Shown here piece by piece: positions 33,865-46,219 of a stretch of DNA of 64,000 bases (its first letter is position 1; each line of letters starts with the position of its first letter). The notes under the pieces were generated by a model. The model made no database searches, had not been told where the DNA came from, and saw only the letters and a list, made by a program, of their open reading frames with translations. The translations under genes were made by a program, and so were the position numbers. Source of the DNA: Macrotrachela quadricornifera (lineage: Eukaryota > Rotifera > Eurotatoria > Philodinida > Philodinidae); NCBI GenBank assembly GCA_022393335.1, contig JAJEKB010021076.1, positions 679,093 through 743,092 of the forward strand. Direction: 5' to 3'.

Positions 33865-36039
33865 ATGGTGAAGTTTGTACGTTTATTGATATATTTAATA
33901 TCATTAAATGTCGTTAATGTTCATTATTCAGTATATTATTCAAATGATTTAACAGAATTAAAATCGGATTTCGATTGTCTTTATGCTCATTTGACAGATT
34001 TTGATGAATATTTTGGTTATTCTGATACAAAAATAAATCATCTAATACCTTACTGTAGAAGATCAAATTTAAATGAAGAATTTGATGATTTAATAAATAT
34101 TTCATTAAATAATATAAATAAAATAATTCCATTTAAAGAATTATATAAACATGGTGTAACAAGTACACAATTACTCAATTGGTCATCACCAATTAATATA
34201 GCTGAAGAATATGAAATGAATGGTGGAAATTCTACGAATGTTTTTTACAATTGTTCATTACCTTGGTTTGGTTCGAAATGTCAATATAAATTTGATTCGG
34301 AATTGTCATTATCATTTGATGATATTGTTCGATTAAATTTTGCTAGACGTATCAAAATCAACAATGATATTTATGATTTCAATATAGGTACATGTTATCC
34401 ATTTTTAACAAATTGTTATCGTTTTTCATCATCAGTATGTCTTGATTGGCGGGAAATTTGTGATGGAAAATTTGATTGTGATTCAGGAGATGATGAAAAA
34501 TCTTGTCAATTATTAGAAATAAATCAATGTTCTGATGATACATATCGATGTCATTACGGTGGACAATGTATTCCATTATCTTTTCTACGAGATGGACCTA
34601 CTAATGCAGATTGTCTTGATGGTACTGATGAAATCGAATTATATGAAGAAAATCTTTATCAGTTCGAAAGTAAATGTTTTTCTTTTCCAACATTTCGATG
34701 TGAAGAACGTACTAGTCGACATTATGGAACATTTTCATGTGGTGATGGTCAATATTTTCATGTTGACATTGTTTCCCGATCGAAAAATATCTGTTTTAAT
34801 GGTCGACATAAACAAGTAATTTATTCGTTAATAAGGCTGCCAGTAGACGAATTGGAATCATTCATAGACAAAATATGGGATTCGACATTGGAGTCGAATC
34901 TACATATTCTGAAAATATTAAGAAATTCTACATCAACACATACATTGATTCTTTGTCAACCTTTAAATAAAAAATGTTTATCACAATGGCTTTTTAAAGT
35001 AAAAGTGTTACATGCTTATTTTATGTTCGATTTTATTTATTTACCTAATCGATTATTTCATGAATATATTATGATTATAAAACCTGATTTTATTTGTGTC
35101 AACAGAAAACAATGTCCTACATTAATTAATTGTGCTATTGATATAGGATTAAATAATGAAATGATTTGTTGTCCTTCGAATAAAGTATCAAATAAATCAT
35201 TAGATCACCCTGTCGTCGTAATGGATACAATTAATGATTTATTTATTCGTTGTCTAACAACTGGTATAGATCAATCATGTTCACATTCATCTCTTTTTCA
35301 TTGTCCACTTTCATTAAAATGCACTTCAATACATCGTCTTGCTGATGGTATTCTTCATTGTTATTTTGATGAAGATGAAACTTATCCAACTTGTCAATTC
35401 AATCATTCTCAACGATTTACTTGTGAATCGGAGCCGAATAAATGTTTATCACCATTAGCATTATATAATGGAAAGAGTGATTGTAAAGAAAATGAAGATG
35501 AAATGACTGAAATTCAACGGAATATTTTACGAGAAGATGTACCTATTGGTTTCTTATGTGATGGGAAAAACCATTCATTACTAGTAAAATTCAATGAAAC
35601 CGATGAAACAAATTGTGAATATTGGCCATGTAATAATCCTTATCTTCGATGTAATAGTTTTCAAAATTGTTTCGATGGTGCTGATGAACGTAATTGTCCA
35701 AAAGTACAATGTTTAATACAGGACACGATATGTCCAGCAACCTGGTTGACAAATTATTTTTGTTTACCATTAATGAATTTAATGGAAAAGTATTTAGATT
35801 GTCAAATTGTTTATCCCGAATATGAACAATCTTCTATCAATGTAACAAATAACAATACTGTCAAATGCCTTGGATACGATCATTATTGCAGTTCTTTAGG
35901 TAAGGTGTCAAAAGACCGAAAGTCAAAATGTCGAAAATGTTGAATATGAATGAGAGTACCGGAAAATTCCCTTGACTGTAGGTCAGGGTCTAAATCCCGA
36001 AATTTTCGATGGGTTTGTGTGTTTGTCCGCAGGGTCAAA

Positions 36040-36690
36040 GGTCGAAAAAAAACATTCTCAACTGCTATACTATGCGGATACCCTTAGGTCCTGAACTGCT
36101 ATACTATGCAGGTAAGCATGACTCCTCAAGTCCTTCTCTATAAAGGAACTCATGGATCCTAAAATACCATACTATAAGTTTAACTGTAGCTCCTCAAGCA
36201 TTATACAGTGGGTATACCGAAAGGTCCCCAAGCTGTATACTATGAAGGCACCCCTAGATACTACCGTTCGTCTCGAACACCAGAATGTTGTTCCAATATA
36301 ATAGTGAAAAACCAGGGAGTTGGGCAGGCCATTATACAAATAGCATGATGGGTCCTCAATATTGCCACTATTATACGGATGAAACATGGGGTTGTTTGGA
36401 TAGATTAAAGGTTGTCGTAGACATTTCCTTGACTGTAGTCAGGATGTCAATCCAGCAACTGACGATGTGTTTGTTCGCACCTCGGATCGGTCAATGTTTT
36501 CTCTCAATCAGAATACATCTTTGCTAGGACTCATATATGTTCACGTAGTCTACTACGGGCAGATCCTCAAGCACTATAGATTGCAGGTATCCATAGGCCC
36601 TCAACTACTATATATTTGGGGTACCCTTGGGTCCTCAACTACTATGTATCGGTGGTATTCGTTATTATCGAGATCTATCCCGTAGGCTTT
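36040..36690. repeat. 35-bp minisatellite, second locus
   Basis: Degenerate units such as TGCTATACTATGCGGATACC-CTTAGGTCCTGAAC (36068 on) and CTACTATATATTTGGGGTAC-CCTTGGGTCCTCAA (about 36605-36640) recur with a 35-bp spacing. They match the units at 965-1155. Between the two blocks lies non-repeat text and a copy of the CCTTGACTG module (about 36424). All of it is inside the break in the receptor pseudogene. Confidence 0.65.
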
Positions 36691-36762
36691 AGTCGTAATA
36701 TTAATTTTTAAAAGGAATGTACTTGTCGGCAGGGTATTAGTCCGAACTTGCAGTCAAGGGAC

Positions 36763-37026
36763 CTAGTGGATCGCCTCGATCCACGCTACTTGTTGTTCAA
36801 CTGTTGAGAATATTAGTAGTCGTTTTCTGTGATTAGTAACATTCGCCAGAAAAAATCGTCGACCATCAATTGTTGTCGAATATAAAGGCGATATATCAAA
36901 ATCACTTGAATTAGGTAACATAAATGTTGTTTTACGATTAACTTTACTAAGCGATGCATATCTGCGCGAATACAAGTATATAAGCTGTTGGCAGTACATG
37001 TCTCTTGAGGGTGAGGGCGAAGACAC
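36763..37026 (-). pseudogene. Possible MULE transposase N-terminal fragment
   Basis: The 87-codon ORF contains NRKTTFMLPNSSDFD, then SPLYSTTIDGRRFFLANVTN, then RKRLLIFSTVEQQ. The last two resemble the sequence just before the DGTF motif of Mutator-like transposases in animals. The DGTF itself and everything downstream are absent, and the ORF stops after EAIH. It sits within the repeat-filled break of the receptor pseudogene. Motif-based guess only. Confidence 0.4.
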
Positions 37027-37159
37027 TTACACACCCGCCTCTTCCCTGAGGGTGAGGATGAGGGCAAAAACATAGATACGGGCTCAGAGGGTGCATCATC
37101 TGGGCGAGGGTGAGGGAGGAAAGGCGGGGACCCTAGAAGACCCCATACACTCAGAGATG

Positions 37160-38050
37160 AGTATATATGAATACATCTCTATTTTGAGTGTTTTAAGGTA
37201 AACGGCGATACAAATTTATCTGTACTCACGTATCCCTCATGGTAGTACATGTACATGTAGCAGGCATGCCAGTACATAAATTCTAGAATTCTAGGTTTTT
37301 TGTGAGTACACCAGCTATTGACAGTACATATACATGTACCGGTACATGCCAGTACATGTCAATACATGGCTGCTAGAATTGTAGCTGTTTTGGCGGTACA
37401 ACATGTACTCGTACTCGCGCAGCCCTCAAGCAATGATTCTATTTTAAAAAAATCAAAATGACAATAAATACCGCAAAGAGATGTAACATACTAGCTTCTT
37501 ATCACGGTAAACTAATTGTTAGACCAGATTGAGAAAAATTAGCACAATCAAGTTCTTGATCATATATTAAATCAACAGAAATTGATTCTTCTTTTATTCT
37601 TTGTTTAACTACACTTTTGAACATTCACCATTGTATCTCCTCGGGTGATGGTAAATGACTACCATTACTTTTAATAAATTGATCATGAGAATTGTTATGA
37701 ACACTAGCACTACATATATGTTCTTGACAACCTTAGTCGACTCTCCCCAACGAAATCCCCAGGGAGTCCTCCGAAACATGCAAAATCTCCAGGAACTCCA
37801 TGTCGGAAATTCCCGGAGAGTTGCATTTCTCAAGGGACTCCCTAAAATTCTCCGGGAAGTCCCCAATTTTTATAATTTTTCTCTAAAATTTTCATGAATT
37901 TAAACTCTTCAGAGATTTCTGAAAATAATTTTCTGGAGGATTTCTGGAAATGCTCATAAAATCTCCGGGGAGTTCCTGATAATACTAATCAAATCCCCGA
38001 GGAGTCCCTAAATCACGTCGTTAACTCCCCAGGCATTCTCGACATGGACT
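37160..38050. repeat. Two degenerate short-word arrays (GTACATGTAC and CTCCCCGGGGAGTCC types)
   Basis: About 37230-37425 repeats the self-complementary word GTACATGTAC and AGTACATG with CTAGAATT spacers. About 37730-38050 repeats CTCCCCGGGGAGTCC-like words (GGGAGTCC, CTCCGGGAA, CCCCAGG). Neither has an exact period. A few ORFs cross these arrays and are not genes. Confidence 0.5.
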
Positions 38051-38061
38051 CCCTGGGGTGC

Positions 38062-38827
38062 GCCGACAGTTGAGCCCCGACAGTTGAGCTCCCGACATTT
38101 GAGCCTCTATTAATTAATTACATAAGAAATAATATTAATATTCTATCACCTTGTTCAACTCAAAAGTAGTGTGCACCAGGTATGGCCACAGAGAAAATTA
38201 GTGTCCTGTCAGTTTATCTGACTCTGTTCTGGAAAGCGGCAGATTAGGGCATAGACTATAGTATCACTATGTTCTATGTTTGTATCTAATGTAGACGAAC
38301 ATACTCTTAGTTTCTATAGTATTGACGACTCACTAGTAAGTTTTGCATAGCTAAATAAATTGTCTTCAGAAAACCTAATAAATCCAATTTATGGACGCGT
38401 ATGTGGGCGTAGGTGAATGCGAACAGAATTTCCACGCTCCAACACGATCACACCGTCGACAACATTCTCCGTGGGTCACTTTAACTAGAAAGTGGAAGTG
38501 GCTACATCAGTTTTTAAAGTTTCACAATTGACTCGGTATGACGTTAATAGAATAACATAGAACAGAGATGGAGATTAAATTAATGAGAAGAATAATTTGC
38601 ACAACTTAGTCCTTGTCGAAAACAGTACTGATTCAGCCAGCGTAGGATAAATATAATAGTGCAGCATCAATCTCATAGAAAGGTATTGCGCAGTTTTGTT
38701 TATTATTTTTGAGTTGAACAAGATGATGGAATATTGATATTATTTCTTATGTAATTAATTAATAGAGGCTCAAATGTCGGGAGCTCAACTGTCGGTGGGC
38801 TCAACTGTCGAGGGCTCATTTGTCGGG
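38062..38827. mobile_element. 766-bp element with ~105-120-bp inverted repeats and CCGACAGTTGAGC iterons
   Basis: 38062-38167 and 38709-38827 are inverted copies. Each starts with two to four copies of a ~14-15-bp word (CCGACAGTTGAGCC, CCCGACATTTGAGCC), followed by TCTATTAATTAATTACATAA and ending TTGTTCAACTCAAAA. The interior (38168-38708) has no recognisable ORF. It lies inside the break of the receptor pseudogene. Confidence 0.75.
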
Positions 38828-41800
38828 TCATGCTTATACGAATAACCATCATATGCCAAAAGGGACTTTTCCTTGTTGCTTGTGACAAAAGAAATATTTG
38901 TTTATATGAAAAGATGAATAAAATAAAAACTTATGTATCATAACATCACAGATGATTTAATGGCCACATGTGTGATTAGAAAGAAATATATATGGACAGA
39001 TAATAAGAAAAATTAGTTGCTAAGCGAAAAGAAAGACTTCAGTCGAAGCTGTGACGAAACAAAGAAAAAATTTATATACATCCACACACCTTTTTGAAGA
39101 AATTCATCAACAATAATGTACGAGAATGAATAGGCTATATGTATGAATTATTTTTTTTCTTTAGTACATATTAGAAAATTTTCTTCAATTTTTTGATCTT
39201 CGACATATTTTTTCGGTGTTTTGCCTCTTCGATCTTTTGACACCTATTCGTTCTTTAGAAGTGTGCCAACATTCGGCATATAAGTGGTCATATTTTATGT
39301 GTTATCAGCTAGGAATGGACAAGGGTTGTACTTATAGATATAAATTATTATCAATGATTCATAACACGATTTGTCCATTTGTACCAAAAACTTTGTCTAC
39401 AAAAGAATCGGAAAAAATATTTTTTATTCCATCACAATTGAGCAATTTTCCATCAATATCTGTTCCATTATTAAATAAAAATCAGTCGAAAATAAAAGAG
39501 TCATTAAACATCACTTCAGAAATAAATGATAGACGAAATTGGTATTGCAATCGTGGAATTCCAGTTTTATTTACTAATAATAAAATAAAGAGATGTTTAT
39601 GTCCACCTAGTTATTTTGGTTCACGATGTCAATGGCAAAATCAACGTATTAGTATAACACTTCAATTAGATTATAGTGTTGATGTTTATACAATTGCAGT
39701 TTTTCAATTAATTATTATGCTTATTGATGAGCAAAGATCAATCTTCGAATATCATGAACAAATAACATATGTACCAGAACGTGATTGTGGAACAAAATAT
39801 AATTTTTATTTACTTTATCCAAGAAAACCAAAAAATGTTTCATCTAATTATTCAATACATATTGATATATTTGATAAAAAAACAATAAAATATTTGTCAA
39901 GTTGGCATTTATCAATTCCAAGTCAATTTTTACCTGTTAATCGTATATCAACTAAATTATTTATTCCAAGTCCATCATTTATTTTCGAACCATGTCCTTT
40001 ATATTGTGGTAAACATGGTCGATGTATACGATATATAAATAAAAATTCATCATATTTTTGTCAATGTAATCAAGGTTATTCTGGTAATGAATGTAATATT
40101 ATAAATAATTGTAGTTGTTCATCAGATTCATATTGTTTAACATCATCTATTTGTATTTGTTCAATAAATAAATTTGGTTCAAAATGTTATTTAAATCATA
40201 CAATTTGTGATAAATTTAATAATCCTTGTCAAAATAATGGAATTTGTATACCTATAAATAATTGAATTGATTTAAATAAATTTACATGTTTATGTAATGA
40301 AAATTTTTATGGAAAAATATTCAAAATCGAATAGATATTAAATTTAATGATTATAATATAAGTATAATGCCATTTGTATTTGTACATTTTATTAGTGCAT
40401 ATGAAAATGCTGAACATCAACGTACAAAAAAACTTAAAAAAATAATATTTCATCAAAATTTAATTAAAATATTTACAAAAAATTCATTTAATATTATTTT
40501 AATTGAATTAATAAATCAAACATATTATTTAGTTGTATTAAGAGAAGAATTTATTCAATCAGAATATATTCAAACAAATTTATTATTAAATAATCAATGT
40601 TATTCTATTTCACAATTAATGAATATAACATTTCGAAATTATCCATTTATTCGTCGAGCGAAATATTATCCACTTTTATGTCAATTAAATAAACAATTAA
40701 AATGTTTTTATGATGAGAAATATATGTGTATATGTGATATTAATCGATTTTCAAATTGTTTTACATTTAATAGAAATTTCTCATATGATTGTCAAGGAAA
40801 TAATATATGTCAAAATAATGGTCTATGTTTTCAAGATAATATTAAATGTCCAACATTATCAATTTGTGTATGTGAAGATTGTTATTATGGTACTCGATGT
40901 CAATTTTCTACAAGAGGTTTTGTTTTATCACTTGATTATATCATTGGTTATCATATTAAACCGCATATTTCAATTAATCATCAACCATTAATTATTAAAA
41001 TAAGTATTTTTATAACAACAATAATGCTTGTTCTAGGTTTAATTAATGGTTTATTATCAATATCAACATTTCGGATGAAAAAATTAATAAATGTTGGTTG
41101 TAGTTTATATTTATTAGTTTCATCATGGAATTCTTTATCTTTAATTATTGTATTAATTATCAAATTTTGGCAATAATTTTATCACAAATGTTAATTATTA
41201 ATAATCGAATATTTCTTAAAATTAGTTGTATTTTATTAGATATGATTATTAAAGTTGTTATTGCATCAAATGATTGATTATATGCATGTGTTGCTGTTGA
41301 ACGAGTATTTACTGTTTTTAAAGGTGTCAAATTTAATCAAAATAAAAGTAAAAAAGTAGCCAAATGGATTATTATATCTATATTTATTGCAAGTATTTTA
41401 ACACATATTCATGATCCTATTCATCGTCATTTAATTGATGATTTTGATATTGATCAAAAACGTACTTGGTGTTTAACTCAATATTCTTCAACATTTTATA
41501 TTTTCAATATATTCATTACTCTTTTTCATTTTCTTATTCCTTTATCGATAAATATAATTGCTACTATAATAACTATTGTAGCAATATCTCGTTCTCGTTT
41601 TAAAAGTCAACCTCAAACAACATTAAAAGAACATTTACGAAAACAATTTCATTTACATAAACATCAATTATTTTCATCATGTGCATTAATATTATTAGCT
41701 TTACCTCATTTAATTATATCATTTATTAGTGGATGTATGAAATCACCAAGAGATTCATGGTTATTTTTATTTGCATATTTAATTCCATTTATTCCATCTA

Positions 41801-41960
41801 TTATGACATTTATTATATTTATATTACCATCAAAGAAATACAAAGATGGATTTCATATTATGATACAACGTACTATTCGACGAATTCGTATTAAATTTAA
41901 CGTATCCAGATTATAAACAACTATTTTATAGACTTACAAGTCAACCTCACAAAGTATTAA

Positions 41961-42410
41961 CCTCCGTTTGGCCTCAGATTTTGCCTATAGGTAGGAATCA
42001 TAGCGCAGATACGAGCCCGAAATGCTCTTGTTCAGATATTAGGACAACTCACTACCGTGCTCCTTCTCAGGAACATCAGGAAAACTCATTTTAGAATTTC
42101 GACTTGGCACTTTCTATAGAGAGAGAGTGGTTTATTGTGAAAGTTTCAGATCTATTCTTTGTTCTTATTCTAAGATACGGTTTTGGTAACCTATAGTCAT
42201 TTGTAGAGGCAAGTTATACAAAGTTTCAAGTCGAAATTCGAAAATGAGTTTTTTTTTTATGTTCCTGAGGGGGACCACGGTTGTTAATTATCCTAATACC
42301 TTAAAAACGCAATATCTCAACAATAGCAGGTTTTGAACACGAACGCTTTTAGGGCTCTTATCTACGCTATGAGTCCTACCTATAGGTAAAAATCTAAGTC
42401 CAAATGGAGG
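41961..42410. mobile_element. Hairpin miniature element, 450 bp
   Basis: CCTCCGTTTGGCCTCAGATT (41961) pairs with AATCTAAGTCCAAATGGAGG (42391-42410). Pairing continues through TGCCTATAGGTAGG and the TTAGAATTTCGACTTG / CAAGTCGAAATTCG blocks to about 42113 on the left and 42224 on the right. It begins 45 bp after the receptor pseudogene stop. Confidence 0.75.
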
Positions 42411-42617
42411 ATATCACTTGGGAAGATTCCCTAGTGAGTAAACATATTGCAGCAATCGTTTTATGCAGAATATTGAAAATATTTTCATTTGCTTTAAATT
42501 AAATAAAACTATATAATCACTATGCTCTTTTCTAAAAGTCAACATTGATGATGTGAATATGTACAAATGCCAGGCGTCGATGGCACAGTGGAGAGCCAAG
42601 CGAACATATGTGATATA

Positions 42618-43510
42618 CAGGGTGGCCCAAAAGTCACTTTACCGAGAAAAAATTGAATATCTCCATTACAACTCGATCAAATGGGCTCATTTTTTTACCA
42701 AGAATAGAGGCATGTTCACACTCCAAATCCATACAGACAAGCCTAGTGAGAGTCTTTATTAAATGCCACTATTGACCTCAACAAGAAAAATTTTATTTTT
42801 TCACAGATAGAAAAAGAAACAGTATACTTAACAGAGGGTCTCTCTAGGCATATCTTTATGAATATGAAGCTTGAACATGCCTCTATTATCGTTAAAAAAA
42901 TCGGCTCGTTTGCTAGAGCTGTAGCCGAGATATTCAATTTTTATTTTCATAAACTGACTTCTGGTCCGCCCTGTATATGGTCCAAAAGCCACGATACCAA
43001 GAAAAAATTAAATATCTCCACTACGACTCGAGCGAACGGGCTGATCTTTTTACCAATAATAGAAGCATCTTCACACTTTAAATCCATACGAACAAGATTA
43101 GAGAGAGCCTTTATAAAGTACCACCAATGACCTCAACAAAATAATTTTACTTTTTCACAGAGAAGATAGAAAACAATATACTTAACAAAGGATCTTGCTA
43201 GGCATGTCTTTGTGAACATAAAGCTTGAACGTCCCTCTATCATTGATAAAAGAATCAGCTCGTTAGTTCGAGCCGTAACGGAGATATTCAAATTTTTTCG
43301 GCAAAGTGACCTTTTTGTCTATCTGTGAAAAAGTAAAATTTTTCTTGTTGAGGTCAATAGTGGTATTAATAAAGGCTCTCACTAGGCTTGTCCGTATGGA
43401 TTTGGAGTGTAAACATGCCTCTATTCTTGGTAAAAAAATGAGCCCATTTGATCGAGCTGTAATGGAGATATTCAATTTTTTCTCGGTAAAGTGACTTTTG
43501 AGCCACCCTG
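42618..43510. mobile_element. Two adjoining copies of a CAGGGTGGCCCAAAAGT miniature element
   Basis: The outer ends CAGGGTGGCCCAAAAGTCAC (42618) and its inverse (43510 inward) are flanked by TA (42616-42617 and 43511-43512), as in Tc1/mariner-type elements. Inside, the same ~200-bp arm occurs four times in alternating orientation: 42618-42840, 42845-42972 (inverted), 42975-43160, and 43190-43510 (inverted), each with GAGATATTCAAT or ATTGAATATCTCC and AGAGGCATGTTCACACT-like words. The internal GTCCGCCCTGTATATGGTCC (about 42964-42980) marks the junction of two elements. No transposase is present. Confidence 0.75.
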
Positions 43511-43512
43511 TA

Positions 43513-43962
43513 CATCGATATTTATACATGAACTTATTATTAAGACCTTTATTCATCAAGTTGTATTCGAAAGAAGTGTAGAAATCTTTGGAAATCTTTC
43601 TATTTTAATCGTCGATAGTGCTTTTTTTACTTTCGTTAAACACGTACATGTTTTTTGTCTCATATCAAGTAGAGAAAAGAAACGAAAAGCAACACTGTAT
43701 AATACAACGTGGTGAAAAAAGAAAATAGTTTGATCTATGTTCGTTTCGTCAATGTATGCATGAAATATCACGGTTCGTTGATTCAAATAAATTAAAGTAC
43801 ATCAAAGCCTAGTCATTTCATTCAATATACATACATTATAGAGCTTGTTCTCGACTTACAGCAAAACAATTCCAATATACATTCTACCATTCATTTCTTG
43901 AGTGAGTAGATTTATTTGCCTACTAAATGCAAAACTTTAGACATAAGTATTTATTTTTGAAT
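43513..43962. other. Spacer, no gene recognised
   Basis: AT-rich DNA between two mobile elements. Overlapping plus and minus ORFs (43491-43786) are short and without motifs. Confidence 0.35.
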
Positions 43963-44244
43963 TTAAATTAAGGAAGTGGATATGTACACACAAGTATACA
44001 TAGCTGACTGACTATATACACATATGCGTATATAGCCGTTTGGCCATGTACACACAGGTAGATATAATCAACATATTATTAAATATGAAGTCATATTATA
44101 GTATTATATGTATTTGTTGATTAATTAAAATTGAATACCTAAACTTTTTCATAATTTTATTAATACTTTATTACATACTAATAAAGTATAAATCAAATAG
44201 TACAACTACACAACTTTAGAAAAACATTAAGTCAAATAAAGATC

Positions 44245-44723
44245 CATGTCGCTAAAACCGGTCGAAAACCGTCGGTTAACAGGAGTTAACCGCGGTTTGC
44301 TCCGGTTTTTTTACTCAATATTTTTTTATTTTTAACTGAACAAATATTTTTTTTGATCATAGAAAATTGTCAGATTTGAGTCGAAATCACGTCTCCTTAC
44401 ATATGTGAGCGTGCTGAATGCGCTGATGCAAGCCACATCAGCTATTTTCGCTTAGTTTACGAGTTTGAATATTTATTAAAGATGGCGCCATAAAATAATC
44501 ATTCGTCAGGCTATTAACCTATAAGGACAACTGTAGCACATTCTTATAGAATATGTTGTAACATGTTAGAAACGACTTTTTTAGGTAAAAATCAACGTTC
44601 TCATGACAGATAGTACTAATCTGACAGAAAATTCGATAAAAAAGTGACAAAAAAAGAGAAATCGGTCCTAATCGACGGTTTTATAATGAACCGCCGGTTT
44701 CGATGAAAAATAAGCGGCATGGG
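44245..44723. mobile_element. 479-bp insertion with CATGTCGC ends and GATC repeats at the junctions
   Basis: The uninterrupted sister sequence in the right arm (45786-45805, inverse: CAAATAAAGATCAACAAC) shows that CATGTCGCTAAAACCGGTCG...GCGGCATGGG was inserted after GATC, with GATC present again after it (44241-44244 and 44724-44727). The ends are short inverted repeats (CATGTCGC / inverse of GCGGCATG). Just inside are CCGGT/ACCGG-rich words (AACCGTCGGTTAAC, GACGGTTTTATAATGAACCG). No ORF of note. Confidence 0.7.
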
Positions 44724-46219
44724 GATCAACAACTCACCAGCATATCTTGTGCTTTCTCTCTTTGGTTTTAAAGAAAACAGTTGAATTTCATTATTTTAGA
44801 TAGAAAACATGATAATCACGTAGCGTTAGCTTCCCTCTTAATTCTATCATTTTTTTATCGATGTTTGTAAAAAGAAAAATTTTATATTTTCTTTTCTTTA
44901 GTTAATTGGTTTAAAAATAGGAAGCTGAAAAATAGAAAAGGTCAAATAATTTGATATCGGAGAACATAGCCTTTATTAAAATCGACCGATTCATCCTTAC
45001 TTTAATCTTGTTTTCTATTGAACTTATTAATAGGTTTACAAATCAAATGAAGTGAATCGACAATTTTTATAATAAAATGGACCGATTTAATATAACCTCG
45101 TTTATACTATCAAATAAATACTATTATATCATTAAAAAGTCTATCATAATTATTCTCAGTATCTATTACAAAAAGGTCTATGCTGTTATTATAGTTAAAT
45201 CTAAGTATATTGTTTCGTGCTTCTCGTAGTTCTTCGACTAGAAAAATGAAGCAAGATAAAGATTCTTGCTTTAAAAAGTAAATTGATAATTGGGCACATT
45301 TTGAGAAAAAATTTAAAAATTGGTGCATTAATTTTACTCAACTAATGAATATAAAACCTCCTTCAATGAAATATATAATGGAAAAATAGTGAGAGAATTA
45401 TTTAACTGTGTTCGATGCCAAAATGTAATATATGTATGTCATAATAAATGTCCTGTTCGAAGACATAAAAGAAGAATCAAGATCAAACCAAGAGTTGGCT
45501 CGATTACACTGTGAATTTATTTTAAAATAAAATGCTATATAAAATTAAATAAAACTATTTTTACGAATAATTAAAACTTAACTCATAACGATCTAAAAAT
45601 GAGAAAATATGTGAGAATTATTCAGTTATAACAGATAAAGCATTAGAGATAGAGATGTTCCATCTTTAATGTTTTATGATCAGGTATCTTTTACCTGATC
45701 ATTATGTTAAATTTTTTGAAAATAATGAAATTCAACTGTTTTCTTTAAAACCAAAGAGAGAAAGCACCAGATATGCTGGTGAGTTGTTGATCTTTATTTG
45801 ACTTAATTTTTTTCTAAAATTGTGTAGTTGTACTATTTGATTTATACTTTATTAGTATGTAATAAAGTATTAATAAAATTATGAAAAAGTTTAGATATTC
45901 AATTTTAATTAATCAACAAATACATATAATACTATAATATGACTTCATATTCCCTCGACTGAAGGGAGGGTTATACGGAAAAAATGAAAATGCGTTTGTC
46001 TGTCTGTTTGTCCGTTTGTCGCAGGTCAAAAGAACATCCGGGTCAAAAAAACATGTTTTCAAGAAAATAGAGATTTTTTATAAGGTTTGCCCAAAGGTAA
46101 TCGGGGTTGGGGAATCGATTGGCATGATTAGTTTTTTAATTTTTTGACCCAAAAAATTACTTTTTTCACGAAAAATGTTTGTTTGACCCAAAAAAATTAT
46201 CTTTTTACGAAAAATGTTT

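Larger units (their letters stand above)
33865..41916 (+). pseudogene. LDLa/EGF-domain seven-helix receptor (bdelloid-type), broken
   Basis: The 692-codon N-terminal part (33865-35943) has a signal peptide (residues 1-22) and LDL-receptor class A modules, clearest at CLDWREICDGKFDCDSGDDE and CIPLSFLRDGPTNADCLDGTDE, with later ones ending in ENEDE and CFDGADERNC. The frame breaks near 35899. From about 39165, and open from an ATG at 39216, it resumes with NRGIPVLF, CLCPPSYFGSRCQW and EGF modules (CGKHGRC...CQCNQGYSGNEC). A TGA at 40263, a frameshift near 40320, and a one-base loss at 41174 follow. Helices continue to 41916, with VAVERVF at the helix-3 end and ILPSKKY after helix 7. A TGA at 41275 replaces the Trp of helix 3. 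The break has a GTAAGG donor (35899) and a TTTCTTTAG acceptor (39164), but splicing them gives the wrong phase. Ligand unknown. Confidence 0.85.

Noticed and set aside
33914..34819. ORFs overlapping the receptor N-terminal part on both strands
   Set aside because: Shadow frames of the LDLa-domain coding sequence.
31374..41277. TGA read as Trp (dynein fragment 31374, receptor 41275)
   Set aside because: Two TGA at Trp positions suggested recoding, but both sequences carry other lesions or are truncated, and the intact genes use TGG for Trp. Ordinary decay is simpler.
42571..42602. Possible tRNA-like word GATGGCACAGTGGAGAG
   Set aside because: No matching acceptor stem or T-loop (GGTTCGA) at tRNA spacing.
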